Positions 22,734 to 31,809 of a stretch of 61,103 bases of DNA are shown piece after piece. Under the pieces are notes generated by a model that worked only from the letters and a program-made list of their open reading frames with translations, was not told the DNA's origin and ran no database searches. The DNA comes from Salinispora cortesiana (GTDB lineage: Bacteria; Actinomycetota; Actinomycetes; Mycobacteriales; Micromonosporaceae): assembly GCF_000484695.1 (NCBI RefSeq), contig NZ_AXVR01000029.1, positions 1 through 61,103 on the forward strand. Direction: 5' to 3'. The position numbers were made by a program, and so were the translations under genes. Position 1 is the stretch's first letter. Every line of letters begins with the position of its first letter.

Positions 22734-25301
22734 ATGAACCCGGAGGATGACCATTCGCGGTGGTCAGGCGGCCAGCTGGGGCTGCCCGACCTGCTCCGCG
22801 GACACCGGCTCGCCGCTGGCCTGACCCAGGCCGATCTGGCGGGCCGGGCTGGCATCGGGGTCCGGACCGTTCGGGACGTGGAGCGGGGCCGTTCGTCGCG
22901 GCCCCAGCGGACCACAGTCGAACTGCTCGCCACCGCCCTTGGGCTGGCCGGGGCAGCGCGGTCCACCTTCGTCGCCGCCGCCCGACACGTGCCGACGTCG
23001 CGGTGCCCGGAGTCCGAGTCACCGCTTCACGGCGGCCGGGATGGCATGGCACGGCCGATCGTGCTGCCCCCGGCCCCCGAGCTGATCGGCCGGGAGCGGG
23101 ACGTTGCCGAGCTGGTCGGGATGCTCACCGGCGAGCCGGCAGTCCGGCTGGTCAGCCTGGTCGGGTTGGCCGGCGTCGGCAAGACGGCGCTGGCGCTGTC
23201 GGTGGCCCACGCGGCTGCCGAGCACCTCCCCGGCGGGGTGGCCGGGGTCCTCACCGGGGAGGGAACGGATGTTGCGGAGCTGCTTGCCACCGCGGCGGCG
23301 GTCTTCGGGGCCGCTCGCCTCCCCGAGCTCGCCACCCGCCTCGCGGGTCAGCCGGCACTGCTGCTTGTGGACGCGGTCGAGCGGGCTCCCGGCCCGGTCG
23401 CCGAAGCCCTGCACCAGCTCGCGACCACGGTGCCGTCCCTGGGTGTGCTGGTCACCGGCCGGCACCCGGTCGGGCTGCGCGGTGAGCGGGTCCGGCCCGT
23501 AGCCCCACTCGACACCCCACCGCCGGACCGCGACGAGGCGGGTCCGGCGGCCCTCGCCCGGTATCCGGCGGTGGCGCTGTTTACCGCCCGGCTCGCGCTG
23601 GTCCGACCGAACCCGCCGACAGTGGAGGAGCTGCCGGCGCTGGCCCGGCTGGTCCGGCGCCTCGGTGGCCTTCCACTTGCGATCGAGCTGATGGCGGCGC
23701 GGGGGCACCTTCTCGACCTCAACGAGCTACTCGACCGGTATGGCGATCGGGTTCTCGATCTGGCGACCGCCTCCGGCGCAGCGGCGCGGCCGGGCTGGAA
23801 CGCTGCCGATCCGGGCCCGGCACAGCGATCGCCCGCGGCGGTCGTCGAGACGCTGCGGGACGCCGTTGCGACCAGCTATCTCCTGCTCGCCCCCCAGGAG
23901 CGGGCTGCCCTGCGGCGGCTCGCCATCTTCGGTAACCGCTGGTCGATCAAGCTGGCCGAGGAGATGCTCGGAGTTGGTGCCGAACCGGCGGACCCGGTGC
24001 TGGTCGTCGATCCGGTTGTGCTGCTGGACCGGCTCCGGGAGCTGGGACTCCTCAGCATCAGGGGGGTGGGGTCGTTCCGATTCCGGCTGGTCGACGCCGT
24101 CCGGGAGTTCGCCGTCGAGCAGGCTGCCGGCGCGGGGGAACTCACCCTGGCCCGGCGTCAACATGCCCGGGTCATGGCCAGACTGGTCGCCGAGACGGCC
24201 CCGTACCTGGTCGGGGCGGACCTGACCACGGCGGTGCACCGGCTGGACGACGTGGGCGGGGACATCAGCTCCGCGCTCGCGCACGCCGCTGTCGACGAAC
24301 CGGTGACCGCGCTGGGTCTGGCGGCCGGGCTCGTCCGGTGGTGGCGCTTCCGGGGGCGGGACGTCGCGGGCCGGCAGTGGCTGCGCCGGTTGCTGGCGGA
24401 TCCGCGTACCGCTGATGCTGCGCCCGTCTTGCGGGCGTGGGCGTTGCTGGGCGTGGCCCGGTTGGCTGCGGAGCACGGCGCGGGGGCGGAGGAGTTGCCG
24501 GCCGCCCGCGCGGCACTCGCCGCTTTGCAGTCGGCCGGCGACGTCGCTGGTGAGCTGGAGGCCCGGACGGTTCTGGGCAGGTTGTTCACCGGCACCGGTG
24601 ACCACGACGAGGCGCGGGGGCAGGCTGAGGCGGTACTGGCGCTGGCCACCCGGCACGGGCGGATCCGGGATATGACGGTGGCGCAGAGCAATCTGGCCTG
24701 GCACGGGATCCGGGTCGGTGACCTCGCCACTGCCCGGCGCCGGTTGGCTGCCGCGGATCGACTGGCGGCCCAGTGCGGGGAGCGGCGGCTACGAGTGCTC
24801 GCGATGGCCAATCTGGCCGAGGTCACGCGCCTTGAGGGCCGGTACGACAGCGCCGTCGATCAGGGGCGGAGGACGCTGGCGGCGTTGATGGCGTTGGGCG
24901 ACCCGGGGCACCACCGTCGGGTGCTGGGCACGGTCGGGCTGGCGCTGGCACAGGACGATCGGGTGACGGAGGCGGCCGAGGTGCTGGCCGAGCTGCGACC
25001 GGGGGGGCCGGCGGCGGGTCTGAGCTGGATGCCAGCGGATGGGATCTGTGGGTTGATCGAAGGAACACTGGCGTTGCGCCGGGGCGATCGGGAACTGGCG
25101 GCCGAGTGGTTCGCTGTCGCTGCCAAGGTGGGGGCCAACAGCCAGGACCGCCGTGACCTGGTGGAGGCGCTGGTGGGGCTGGCCGCCAGCACGGCGGAGC
25201 CGGCCGTGTTGGATCGGCTGGATGCGGTCTGCAAGGTCAGTGGGATCCGCCTGCTGCCGCCGGAGGTGGCGGCCTTGGCTGCGGCTACCCGTCGGGCATG
25301 A
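22734..25301 (+). CDS. XRE-HTH / NB-ARC ATPase / TPR regulator
   Basis: The 855-residue protein is a STAND-type switch. It has an XRE helix-turn-helix (about 17-75), an NTPase domain with Walker A GLAGVGKT at 144-151 and a Walker B-like LLLVDAVE at about 209-216, a winged-helix region (about 380-460), then helical TPR-like repeats to the end. Such proteins act as transcription activators opened by an unknown signal, often near secondary-metabolite or catabolic genes. The Walker B reads VDA where relatives have LDN, so ATPase activity may be altered. Its target genes are unknown. Confidence 0.85.
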   Translation: MNPEDDHSRWSGGQLGLPDLLRGHRLAAGLTQADLAGRAGIGVRTVRDVERGRSSRPQRTTVELLATALGLAGAARSTFVAAARHVPTSRCPESESPLHGGRDGMARPIVLPPAPELIGRERDVAELVGMLTGEPAVRLVSLVGLAGVGKTALALSVAHAAAEHLPGGVAGVLTGEGTDVAELLATAAAVFGAARLPELATRLAGQPALLLVDAVERAPGPVAEALHQLATTVPSLGVLVTGRHPVGLRGERVRPVAPLDTPPPDRDEAGPAALARYPAVALFTARLALVRPNPPTVEELPALARLVRRLGGLPLAIELMAARGHLLDLNELLDRYGDRVLDLATASGAAARPGWNAADPGPAQRSPAAVVETLRDAVATSYLLLAPQERAALRRLAIFGNRWSIKLAEEMLGVGAEPADPVLVVDPVVLLDRLRELGLLSIRGVGSFRFRLVDAVREFAVEQAAGAGELTLARRQHARVMARLVAETAPYLVGADLTTAVHRLDDVGGDISSALAHAAVDEPVTALGLAAGLVRWWRFRGRDVAGRQWLRRLLADPRTADAAPVLRAWALLGVARLAAEHGAGAEELPAARAALAALQSAGDVAGELEARTVLGRLFTGTGDHDEARGQAEAVLALATRHGRIRDMTVAQSNLAWHGIRVGDLATARRRLAAADRLAAQCGERRLRVLAMANLAEVTRLEGRYDSAVDQGRRTLAALMALGDPGHHRRVLGTVGLALAQDDRVTEAAEVLAELRPGGPAAGLSWMPADGICGLIEGTLALRRGDRELAAEWFAVAAKVGANSQDRRDLVEALVGLAASTAEPAVLDRLDAVCKVSGIRLLPPEVAALAAATRRA

Positions 25302-25604
25302 CCGGTTTGCGGCGGAGAGTGGGTGGGCCCGGGTGCGGCGAGGACCGGGTGGGCCGGGTGCGGGGCCGCGTGAATAGTCCCGGGAGTGGCGCGAGCGAGA
25401 GCCCCCTCTGTTACCCCTCGCTCGTCGCCCGCGCCATCTCCCCCGGGTGCATCCCCCGTTGATCGGAGCTTAGTTGGCGGGGAAAAGTCGGCTGACCGAT
25501 TTGCCCAACAATAATCTGGCGCTCGAGCAGTTCTGCCGCTCTTTCTGCCGGTGGTGTCCCTTCGCCGGCGGCGATCCGGCCAGGCCGGCCCCACCACGGC
25601 GGTG
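25302..25604. other. 303-nt intergenic region with a large imperfect hairpin
   Basis: I see no gene here. The region between the convergent NB-ARC and MarR genes folds into an imperfect hairpin at 25382-25442. GGGAG-TGGCGCG-AGCGAG pairs with CTCGCT, CGCGCCA and CTCCC, with 7-nt and 1-nt bulges, which probably ends transcription from both sides. The rest, 25443-25604, has no repeat or reading frame of note. Confidence 0.6.
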
Positions 25605-26102
25605 TCAGTCGTTGCCCTGGTCCGGTTCCTGGCCGGTGGCGCCGGCGGTGGCGCCGGGGTGGACCGCATCTCGCACCTGACGTAGCCCATCAAGGAGCCG
25701 GGCCAGCGACTCCGGGTCGAGCTGCCCGGTGAACCACTCCTCGATGATTCGTAGGTGTCCCGGGAGTACGGCGTCGAGCCGCTTACGGCCGGATTCGGTG
25801 GCCACCGCGAAGTAGCTGCGTCGGTCGGCGGGGCAGGCGCGTCGGGCGAGGAGCCCATCGCGTTCCATTCGGTCGACCACGCGGGTCGTCCCGCTGGTGG
25901 AGAGGGAGATCTGTGCGGCGAGGTCGGTCATTCGAAGCTGGTTGTCCGGCGAGCGGGCAAGCCGGGTGAGCACCTCGAACTCCACCGGAGAGAGGCCGTG
26001 CTCCTCGAACTGGGCGGTGAACCGGGCCGACAGTCCAGCGTGCGCCTCGACGAGTAGGCCGACGGCGGTGATCCGGGGGTCGTTGAACACATTCTGGTCC
26101 AC
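25605..26102 (-). CDS. MarR-family regulator
   Basis: This 165-residue winged-helix protein has the MarR core at about 30-140. The recognition region is MTDLAAQISLSTSGTTRVVDRME and the wing is GLLARRACPADRRSYFA. The GTG at 26102 has TAGGCT 7 nt before it, a leaderless arrangement. A perfect palindrome GTTGATCAAC lies just upstream of that hexamer, so self-repression is likely. MarR proteins often respond to phenolics or oxidants; the ligand is unknown. The divergent gene encodes a GCS2-like ligase, which may be its target. Confidence 0.88.
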   Translation of the reverse strand: MDQNVFNDPRITAVGLLVEAHAGLSARFTAQFEEHGLSPVEFEVLTRLARSPDNQLRMTDLAAQISLSTSGTTRVVDRMERDGLLARRACPADRRSYFAVATESGRKRLDAVLPGHLRIIEEWFTGQLDPESLARLLDGLRQVRDAVHPGATAGATGQEPDQGND

Positions 26103-26121
26103 CCGCCGGAGCCTATCAGTA

Positions 26122-26131
26122 GTTGATCAAC
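26122..26131. promoter_or_regulatory. Candidate MarR operator
   Basis: GTTGATCAAC is a perfect 10-bp palindrome of the TTGATCAA type bound by many MarR proteins. It lies 6 bp upstream of the -10-like hexamer of the MarR gene (26110-26115 on the minus strand), so binding there would block the promoter. Confidence 0.6.
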
Positions 26132-26326
26132 GAAATATTGCTGTGGGCGTATCTGTTAAGAGCGTTATTTACAAAACAAGCATTTTTGTGGAGGGTGCAC
26201 GTGACCAGGTTGGTGGGCTCGTGTGTGCCCGGCTCTGGCCCGCGGCCTTGGGCGCTTCTACCGTGAATGGTTCACAATGCGCTGCGGAGCGGCATCGCTC
26301 CGTCACCTCGGGCGCCGGGAGGACAC

Positions 26327-27805
26327 ATGGGCAGGGATGTCACGCGGGGCGCCTTCTCCCGGGAGGACCGGGTCCGCTACCGCCGCAAGGTACGTCGCTG
26401 CCTGGACGTCTTCGCTCTGATGCTGGACGACTTCGGGTTTGCTGCCGACCGGCCGACGACCGGCTTGGAGATCGAGCTGAACCTGGTCGACTCTGCCGCC
26501 GAACCGGCGATGCGGAACGAGGAGATTCTGGCCGACATCGCCGACCCGCTCTTCCAGACCGAGTTGGGGCAGTTCAATCTGGAGCTGAACGCCGCACCCC
26601 GGCTGATCGAGGACACCGGCTTCACCGGCTACGAACAGGACCTCCGCGGCAGTCTTGCCCGGGCCGACGAGCGGGCCGCCAAGTCCGACGCGAAGATCCT
26701 TCTGGTGGGAATCCTGCCCACCCTGACCGAGGGGCACCTGGTCGTTGACAACCTCTCCACCAACGAGCGCTACCGCGCGCTCAACGACCAGATTGTCGGA
26801 GCGCGTGGCGAAGACATCGAACTCGACATCCGCGGAGTCGAGCGGTTGCAGACCCACACCGACTCGATCGCTCCTGAGTCGGCCTGCACCAGCCTGCAGT
26901 TGCACCTGCAGGTCGCGCCGGACAGCTTCGCCGACTACTGGAACGCCTCGCAGGCGATCGCTGCCGCCCAGGTGGCGATCGGGGCGAACTCTCCCTATCT
27001 GTATGGCCGACAACTCTGGGCGGAGACCCGGATCGCGCTGTTCCAACAGGCGACTGATACCCGGCCAGACGAGTTGAAGGCGCAGGGTGTCCGCCCTCGG
27101 GTCTGGTTCGGCGAACGGTGGATCACCTCGATCTTCGACCTCTTCGAGGAGAACGTTCGCTACTTCCCGCCGCTCCTGCCGATCTGCGAGGAAGAGGACC
27201 CAGTGGAGGTGCTGCACGCCGGGGGAGTGCCGAAACTCGGCGAACTGCGCCTGCACAACGGGACCGTCTACCGCTGGAACCGGCCGGTCTACGACATCAC
27301 TGAGGGGCGCCCGCACCTAAGGGTGGAGAACCGGGTCCTGCCGGCCGGTCCGACTGTGATCGACATGCTGGCCAACGCCGCCTTCTACTTCGGATCGGCG
27401 CGCGGGCTGGCGGAGGCGGACCGTCCGGCCTGGAGCCAGCTGACGTTCAGCTCGGCGGAGGAGAACTTCCACTCCGCCGCCCGTCGAGGCATGGACGCGG
27501 TGGTGCACTGGCCTCGGCTCGGTGAGGTGCCGGTCGCCGAGTTGGTCCTCGACGTGCTGCTGCCGCAGGCGGCGATCGGGTTGGACCGGTTCGGCGTGGC
27601 TCCTGGTGAGCGAGACCGGCTGCTCGGCGTCATCGAGCAGCGCTGCCGGACCCGGCGCAACGGCGCGGTATGGCAGGCGGAGACGGTGTGGGCCGCCGAG
27701 CGGCACCGGAAACTCGACCGCTCGGCGGCGCTGCACCACATGGTCCAGCGGTACGCCGAACTCCAACGCAGCAACGAGCCGGTGCACACCTGGCCGGTCG
27801 ACTAG
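26327..27805 (+). CDS. Glutamate-cysteine ligase-like (GCS2) protein
   Basis: This 492-residue protein of the GCS2 carboxylate-amine ligase family opens with TGLEIELNLVD and QFNLELNAAPR, the Glu/metal-binding strands of the ATP site. It continues with GANSPYLYG and RVENRVLPAGPT, typical of the family. Members join an amino acid or amine to glutamate; the substrate here is not certain, as most actinobacteria make mycothiol rather than glutathione. GGGAGGAC lies just before the ATG at 26327, which fixes the start. It is divergent from the MarR gene and may be under its control. Confidence 0.85.
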   Translation: MGRDVTRGAFSREDRVRYRRKVRRCLDVFALMLDDFGFAADRPTTGLEIELNLVDSAAEPAMRNEEILADIADPLFQTELGQFNLELNAAPRLIEDTGFTGYEQDLRGSLARADERAAKSDAKILLVGILPTLTEGHLVVDNLSTNERYRALNDQIVGARGEDIELDIRGVERLQTHTDSIAPESACTSLQLHLQVAPDSFADYWNASQAIAAAQVAIGANSPYLYGRQLWAETRIALFQQATDTRPDELKAQGVRPRVWFGERWITSIFDLFEENVRYFPPLLPICEEEDPVEVLHAGGVPKLGELRLHNGTVYRWNRPVYDITEGRPHLRVENRVLPAGPTVIDMLANAAFYFGSARGLAEADRPAWSQLTFSSAEENFHSAARRGMDAVVHWPRLGEVPVAELVLDVLLPQAAIGLDRFGVAPGERDRLLGVIEQRCRTRRNGAVWQAETVWAAERHRKLDRSAALHHMVQRYAELQRSNEPVHTWPVD

Positions 27806-27862
27806 GTGGGCGGCGGGGCGACCATGGCCCCCTGTGGTCGGAGCGTCCGACCACCACCGCCG

Positions 27863-29158
27863 TCAGCTGGTGCGGCGGGTGGAGCGGGGCCGGCGCGAAG
27901 CCGTCTCCTTCGGCTCCTGTGGGGCGGGGGCGGCGTCCGCTGCGGGTGCGTCGTCCGCGGCCCGCTGAGCCGGTACCTCGCTGGTGGCATCCGCCTTAAC
28001 GGTGCGGGGCCGTCGGCTGCCCGATCCGCGGGTCCGGCCGCGGGTGGTGGGCGTCGCGACGGTCGAACCGTCCGGCTCCGGGTTGGTTGGGGACTTCGTC
28101 GGCCGGGGCGAATCAGTTGGGGGCTGCGCCAGCCGGGGCGAATCTGCCCGCTTCCGGCGGTTGGCTCGTTGACCGACCGCGGTGACCAGCGCCGAGCCCC
28201 CGAAACCGATGATGACCGCATACGGGGCGATGAGGTGCGCTGACGCCTGGCCGGGAGCGAGGTCGGCCAGGTCCGGCACGGCGAGCAGATAGGCGACCGC
28301 GACGAGGAGCGGGCCGGCTGCGCCAGAGGCGGTGGCACCCACCTGCTGGTCGGGGCGTTGGGCCGTGCCACGGGCGACCAGTACGCCGATGAGGAGGGCG
28401 GAGCCGAGGGACAGCAACGCACCCGGCCAGTAGAACCAGTCGCGGAGCCACAGCTCGGTTCCGCCGACGCTGAGCTGCCAGATGCCGAGCTGAGCGGTGT
28501 TCAGTCCCCGCCCCACAATGACGCCATCCACAACGGCCACCACAGCGAGCAGCCACAGCCAGCCGACGGTCGAGATCACGTTGGTGGCGGCGGCGCGGGA
28601 GTGCAACGCCCACGCGGCGATGGCCACGCCGACCAGGACGCCCAGGGCGGCGTATCCAGCGGCGACCTCGCGGGGCGCGGCGACGCCGGGTACCGCGGCC
28701 ACCCGTGCCGGTACGGCGGTCAACAGCACCGTGATCAGAGCACCGAAGCCGGCGGCGCCGGCGAGCGCCAGTTTGCCGAGCACACTGTCGGATGCGCCCG
28801 GCTCGGCCTGGCTTCGCCATTCCCGGGGGGTCGCTGCGTCGGCGTCCGGTCCGCTCGGGTTGTCGGCCGTCGAGTCCGCACTGGAGAGCTCGCCGTGGCT
28901 GCCGGTCGGCGGATGCGCCACCGGGCCACGATGACGGAGGCGTTGTGCGCAGATCGCACCAGCCACAGTGGAGGTGGCGGCGATCCACGTGGCCCAGATC
29001 AGGCTGGCTGTCCAAGCGGTGATGGCGACAGTCTCATCGGGCGGTGGGGCCCAGTTGATGATGCCCAGGCCGTAGCCGAAGCCCAGTGCGGCGGCGCCGG
29101 CCCCGGCAGCGGTGCCAAGCGCGGTCATGATCGATACTGCCCAGCCGCGTCTCGCCAT
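27863..29158 (-). CDS. Multi-pass membrane protein with charged Pro/Thr-rich tail
   Basis: This 431-residue protein has about eight hydrophobic segments between residues 8 and 320, broken by a hydrophilic loop at about 75-125. A C-terminal cytosolic tail of about 100 residues is rich in Arg, Pro, Ser and Thr, with repeated SPR and TKSP-like patches. The ATG at 29158 has TACGCT 7 nt upstream (leaderless type); an earlier in-frame start at 29215 is less likely. I do not recognise a catalytic motif. The tail looks like a target for Ser/Thr phosphorylation, but that is inference. Confidence 0.7.
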   Translation of the reverse strand: MARRGWAVSIMTALGTAAGAGAAALGFGYGLGIINWAPPPDETVAITAWTASLIWATWIAATSTVAGAICAQRLRHRGPVAHPPTGSHGELSSADSTADNPSGPDADAATPREWRSQAEPGASDSVLGKLALAGAAGFGALITVLLTAVPARVAAVPGVAAPREVAAGYAALGVLVGVAIAAWALHSRAAATNVISTVGWLWLLAVVAVVDGVIVGRGLNTAQLGIWQLSVGGTELWLRDWFYWPGALLSLGSALLIGVLVARGTAQRPDQQVGATASGAAGPLLVAVAYLLAVPDLADLAPGQASAHLIAPYAVIIGFGGSALVTAVGQRANRRKRADSPRLAQPPTDSPRPTKSPTNPEPDGSTVATPTTRGRTRGSGSRRPRTVKADATSEVPAQRAADDAPAADAAPAPQEPKETASRRPRSTRRTS

Positions 29159-29378
29159 GCCGGCGAGCGTAACGTCCTGTGGTCGGGGCGGGGAGTACTG
29201 CGCCCAAATTCTCACTCAGAGTAATCGATGCGGGGCGTTCTGGTCGTCGGCGGTCGAGGTGACGATCAGCGCGATCGCCGGGTGGGCGTTGACACGGACC
29301 GGGCCGCGGTGAACTGATTCCCGCCGATCCCCCTGCTGGCGGGCTAGGTTGTCGTCAGGCAGCGAGGGGGAACGTGGG

Positions 29379-30092
29379 ATGAGCGACGACCGAAAGCCCG
29401 CCGCCGACGGGCCGGACGACGAAACCCGTCCGCTGTCTGCCGACCAGACCGCGCCGCTGCCGCCCGCTGGAGGCCCGGCGGCATGGTCGGGGCGGGCGGG
29501 TGTTCCGCCGCCGCGTCCGCCGGAGTACCAGGAGGCGCCCGGGTGGTACGTGGAGCCGAGTGGGCGACGGTGGTGGTCACCGATTCTCTGGGGAGTGATC
29601 GTGCTCCTGCTGGCTATCTTCGGCGCCGGTCTGTGGCTCGCCCTCGGTGCCGGCGACGACGAGCAGGTCACCCCCGACTCCTCGCCGTCGGCCACCACGC
29701 CACCGGTGTCGCCGACGCCTACGTCCGCCGCGCCGACCACGATGGCGCCGACCACGACCGCGCCGACCGCGACCGGGCCGACCGCGACCGGGCCGACCAC
29801 GACCGCGCCGACCACGCCGTCGCCGACGGAGGAGCTGGGTGAGGTCCCGATGCCCCCGGTGGTCAACCTGCCGCTGACGACGGCCCAGGCGCTCCTGGAC
29901 CAGATCGGACTGACGTACCGGGTCCAGTACCGGACCTCGGATCAGCCCTCCGGGATTGTGATCTGGACCGAGCCGCGAGCAGGTGTGCTGGTGCCGGAGG
30001 GAGCAGCGGTCGTACTGGTGGTGTCGGGGTCTGGGCCGTCGCCGCAGCGGCCAACGCTCACCCCACCCTCGGAACCCACCCCCACCGGCTGA
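29379..30092 (+). CDS. Membrane-anchored single-PASTA-domain protein
   Basis: The 237-residue protein has a disordered cytosolic N-terminus (1-62) containing DQTAPLPPAG, one membrane segment (about 69-90), an extracellular Thr/Pro/Ala linker (98-150) and one PASTA domain (about 157-217, MPPVVNLPLTTAQALLDQIGL onward). PASTA domains bind peptidoglycan fragments and normally sit on PknB-type kinases or PBPs. Here neither is fused, so it may act as a wall-sensing or anchoring partner. GAGGGG precedes the ATG at 29379. Internal repeats of 12-15 bp in the linker encode TAPTATGPT-like units. Confidence 0.85.
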   Translation: MSDDRKPAADGPDDETRPLSADQTAPLPPAGGPAAWSGRAGVPPPRPPEYQEAPGWYVEPSGRRWWSPILWGVIVLLLAIFGAGLWLALGAGDDEQVTPDSSPSATTPPVSPTPTSAAPTTMAPTTTAPTATGPTATGPTTTAPTTPSPTEELGEVPMPPVVNLPLTTAQALLDQIGLTYRVQYRTSDQPSGIVIWTEPRAGVLVPEGAAVVLVVSGSGPSPQRPTLTPPSEPTPTG

Positions 30093-30218
30093 CCGGGCGT
30101 ACCAGTTGGCTGGACGGCGCTCCCCGGCTCAGGTCCTGGCGGTGCGGGTGGAACTGCCGGGGTGGGCGTACCGGTGTTCCTCTCGTAGGTACGCCCACCA
30201 GCGGCGGATCGCAGCAGT

Positions 30219-30506
30219 TCAGCCCACGCGTGCGGGGGTACGCGCCAGCGGTCGGCGCTGTGTCCCTACGGTGTGTGGGTGGCGTTGCGGCGCGGCCTGG
30301 ATCTGGTCCAGCCCTTCCTGCTGTACGAAGATCGACCGCCGGCTGACCGCGTCCCCCGATGCGTTCAACTCGTAGCCGTCGAGCCAGAGCCAACCGTCGT
30401 AGGTCGGCCAGTCGAGGACCCGGATCACCCGGAAGGCGATGGGTCGGAGGAACTGGACACTCGCCGCGCGAGTCACGTGCAGTACGTCACCGGTGCGGGG
30501 AAGCAC
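30219..30506 (-). CDS. Conserved-looking 95-aa hypothetical protein
   Basis: The frame starts at a GTG with AGGAG 5 nt upstream and encodes LPRTGDVLHVTRAASVQFL after the start Met. It continues with VIRVLDWPTYDGWLWLDGYEL, a compact beta-rich stretch that looks like a genuine folded domain with several Trp and Tyr. The C-terminal about 25 residues are basic and disordered. The aromatic, balanced composition argues for real coding in a region with few other signals. The family is unknown. A long palindrome at 30694-30714 lies in the gap upstream. Confidence 0.6.
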   Translation of the reverse strand: MLPRTGDVLHVTRAASVQFLRPIAFRVIRVLDWPTYDGWLWLDGYELNASGDAVSRRSIFVQQEGLDQIQAAPQRHPHTVGTQRRPLARTPARVG

Positions 30507-30927
30507 ATGGGCTCCTGGGAAAGAGGGCCGGCGGAGGCGCCGGCGGGAGTTGTCGGGGGACATGTGTTGTCGGCCTCGGGGTGGTGCCCCGCAGGCTGGC
30601 GTTGTTGGTGCTGGCCGTGGGATCACCACGGTGGGAGAGCGGAGTAGGACTCTGCGTGATCCGCCATAGGGAATAGAGTGCATCAGGGACGTGCGACATG
30701 CAAGTTGCATGTCGGTTGTTGCCGATGGGTTGTCGGTCCAGAGCGATGTAATGCTTGAGCTGTTCGTATTCGGGCGGCACACTGAGGGCCGGGTTCGCCC
30801 CGCCACCATCCGCCGTCGCGAGCCCGTCCACCGGCGTGCCCTCCCCGGCGCGACGGCCGAGCCGGGAAGTTGTCAAGGTGGAGGGGGACGGTGGCAATGA
30901 CCGCGAGATTGAGTCCGGGGTGGCACC
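30507..30927. other. 421-nt divergent intergenic region
   Basis: This gap separates the minus-strand 95-aa gene from the plus-strand XRE/DUF5753 gene. It is locally AT-richer between 30650 and 30770 and holds the 10-bp palindrome at 30694-30714. I see no convincing gene. A long minus-strand frame across it runs into the regulator gene and has no family features. Confidence 0.6.
30694..30714. promoter_or_regulatory. 21-bp palindrome, candidate operator
   Basis: CGACATGCAA and TTGCATGTCG form a perfect 10-bp inverted repeat around one central G, in an AT-richer stretch. It lies between divergent genes at 30506 and 30928, and the XRE regulator at 30928 is the obvious candidate ligand. Confidence 0.6.
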
Positions 30928-31809
30928 GTGGCTGAGCGGCGAAGCCCGACGATCCGCCGGCGGCGGCTGGGCGCGGAACTCCGTCGGCAGCGTGAGGCTG
31001 CGGGGATCACCATCGAGTCGGTCGCCGAGCAGCTCGAATGTTCGGCCTCGAAGGTCTCTCGGATCGAGACCGGCCACACCACGGCGACGCCCCGCGACGT
31101 CCGGGACATGCTCCGGATCTACGGCGTGGTGGGGGCGGAGAGCGACGAGCTGGTACAGATCGCTCGCGAGGCCCGACAGAAGGGTTGGTGGCACCCCTAC
31201 AGCACGGTTTTGGTCGGGGCGTACGTCGGCCTGGAAGCGGCGGCCAGCTCCATCCGTGCCTACGAGCAGCAGGTCGTGCCGGGTCTACTAGAGACCGAGG
31301 AGTACGCGAGCGCCATGATCCGCGCTGCGCGACCGGACTTCACCACAGAACAAGTCGCACAACGTGTCCGTGTCCGGTTGGGTCGTCAGTCGTTGCTGAC
31401 TCAGGATGATTCAGTCGATGTGTGGGTGGTGCTCGATGAGGCAGTGGTGAGCCGACCGGTGGGTGGGGACACGGTGATGCGTGGTCAGCTCAAGCGGCTG
31501 TTGGAAGCAGCCGAACTACCGAACGTGACGTTGCAGATCCTGCCGTTCGAGGTTGGTGCGCATGCGGGCATGGACGGGACCTTCAGCATCCTGAGCTTCC
31601 CCGAACCCAGTGATCCGGATGTTGTGTACGCGGAGAACGCCACGGGTGGGCTCTTCCTGGAAAAGAGCGACGAACTGCAGAAGTACAGCTTCATCTTTGA
31701 TCACATCCGAGCGGCTGCCATCAGTCCTGAGGAGTCCATCGCACATATCGCGAAACTGGCAGAGGAGCCGTTGTGGAAATGGCGACCAAGGAGTTCCCCG
31801 TGGACCTGA
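30928..31809 (+). CDS. XRE-HTH / DUF5753 regulator
   Basis: The 293-residue protein has an N-terminal XRE helix-turn-helix (about 14-68, with SVAEQLECSASKVSRIETG). A C-terminal DUF5753 domain (about 95-280) includes the family's QQVVPGLLETEEYA, VVLDEAVVSRPVGG and LPNVTLQILPF segments. Such Scr1/WhiJ-like regulators are very common in actinomycetes. They are paired with a DUF397 protein that antagonises them, as here. The GTG start has only a weak GGGGTGG ribosome binding site. The 3' end overlaps the DUF397 gene, so the two are coupled. Confidence 0.9.
   Translation: MAERRSPTIRRRRLGAELRRQREAAGITIESVAEQLECSASKVSRIETGHTTATPRDVRDMLRIYGVVGAESDELVQIAREARQKGWWHPYSTVLVGAYVGLEAAASSIRAYEQQVVPGLLETEEYASAMIRAARPDFTTEQVAQRVRVRLGRQSLLTQDDSVDVWVVLDEAVVSRPVGGDTVMRGQLKRLLEAAELPNVTLQILPFEVGAHAGMDGTFSILSFPEPSDPDVVYAENATGGLFLEKSDELQKYSFIFDHIRAAAISPEESIAHIAKLAEEPLWKWRPRSSPWT

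Noticed and set aside
30487..31194. Minus-strand frame spanning the divergent gap
   Set aside because: It overlaps the start of the XRE/DUF5753 gene and shows low-complexity composition; the smaller frame 30219-30506 has a ribosome binding site and better composition.
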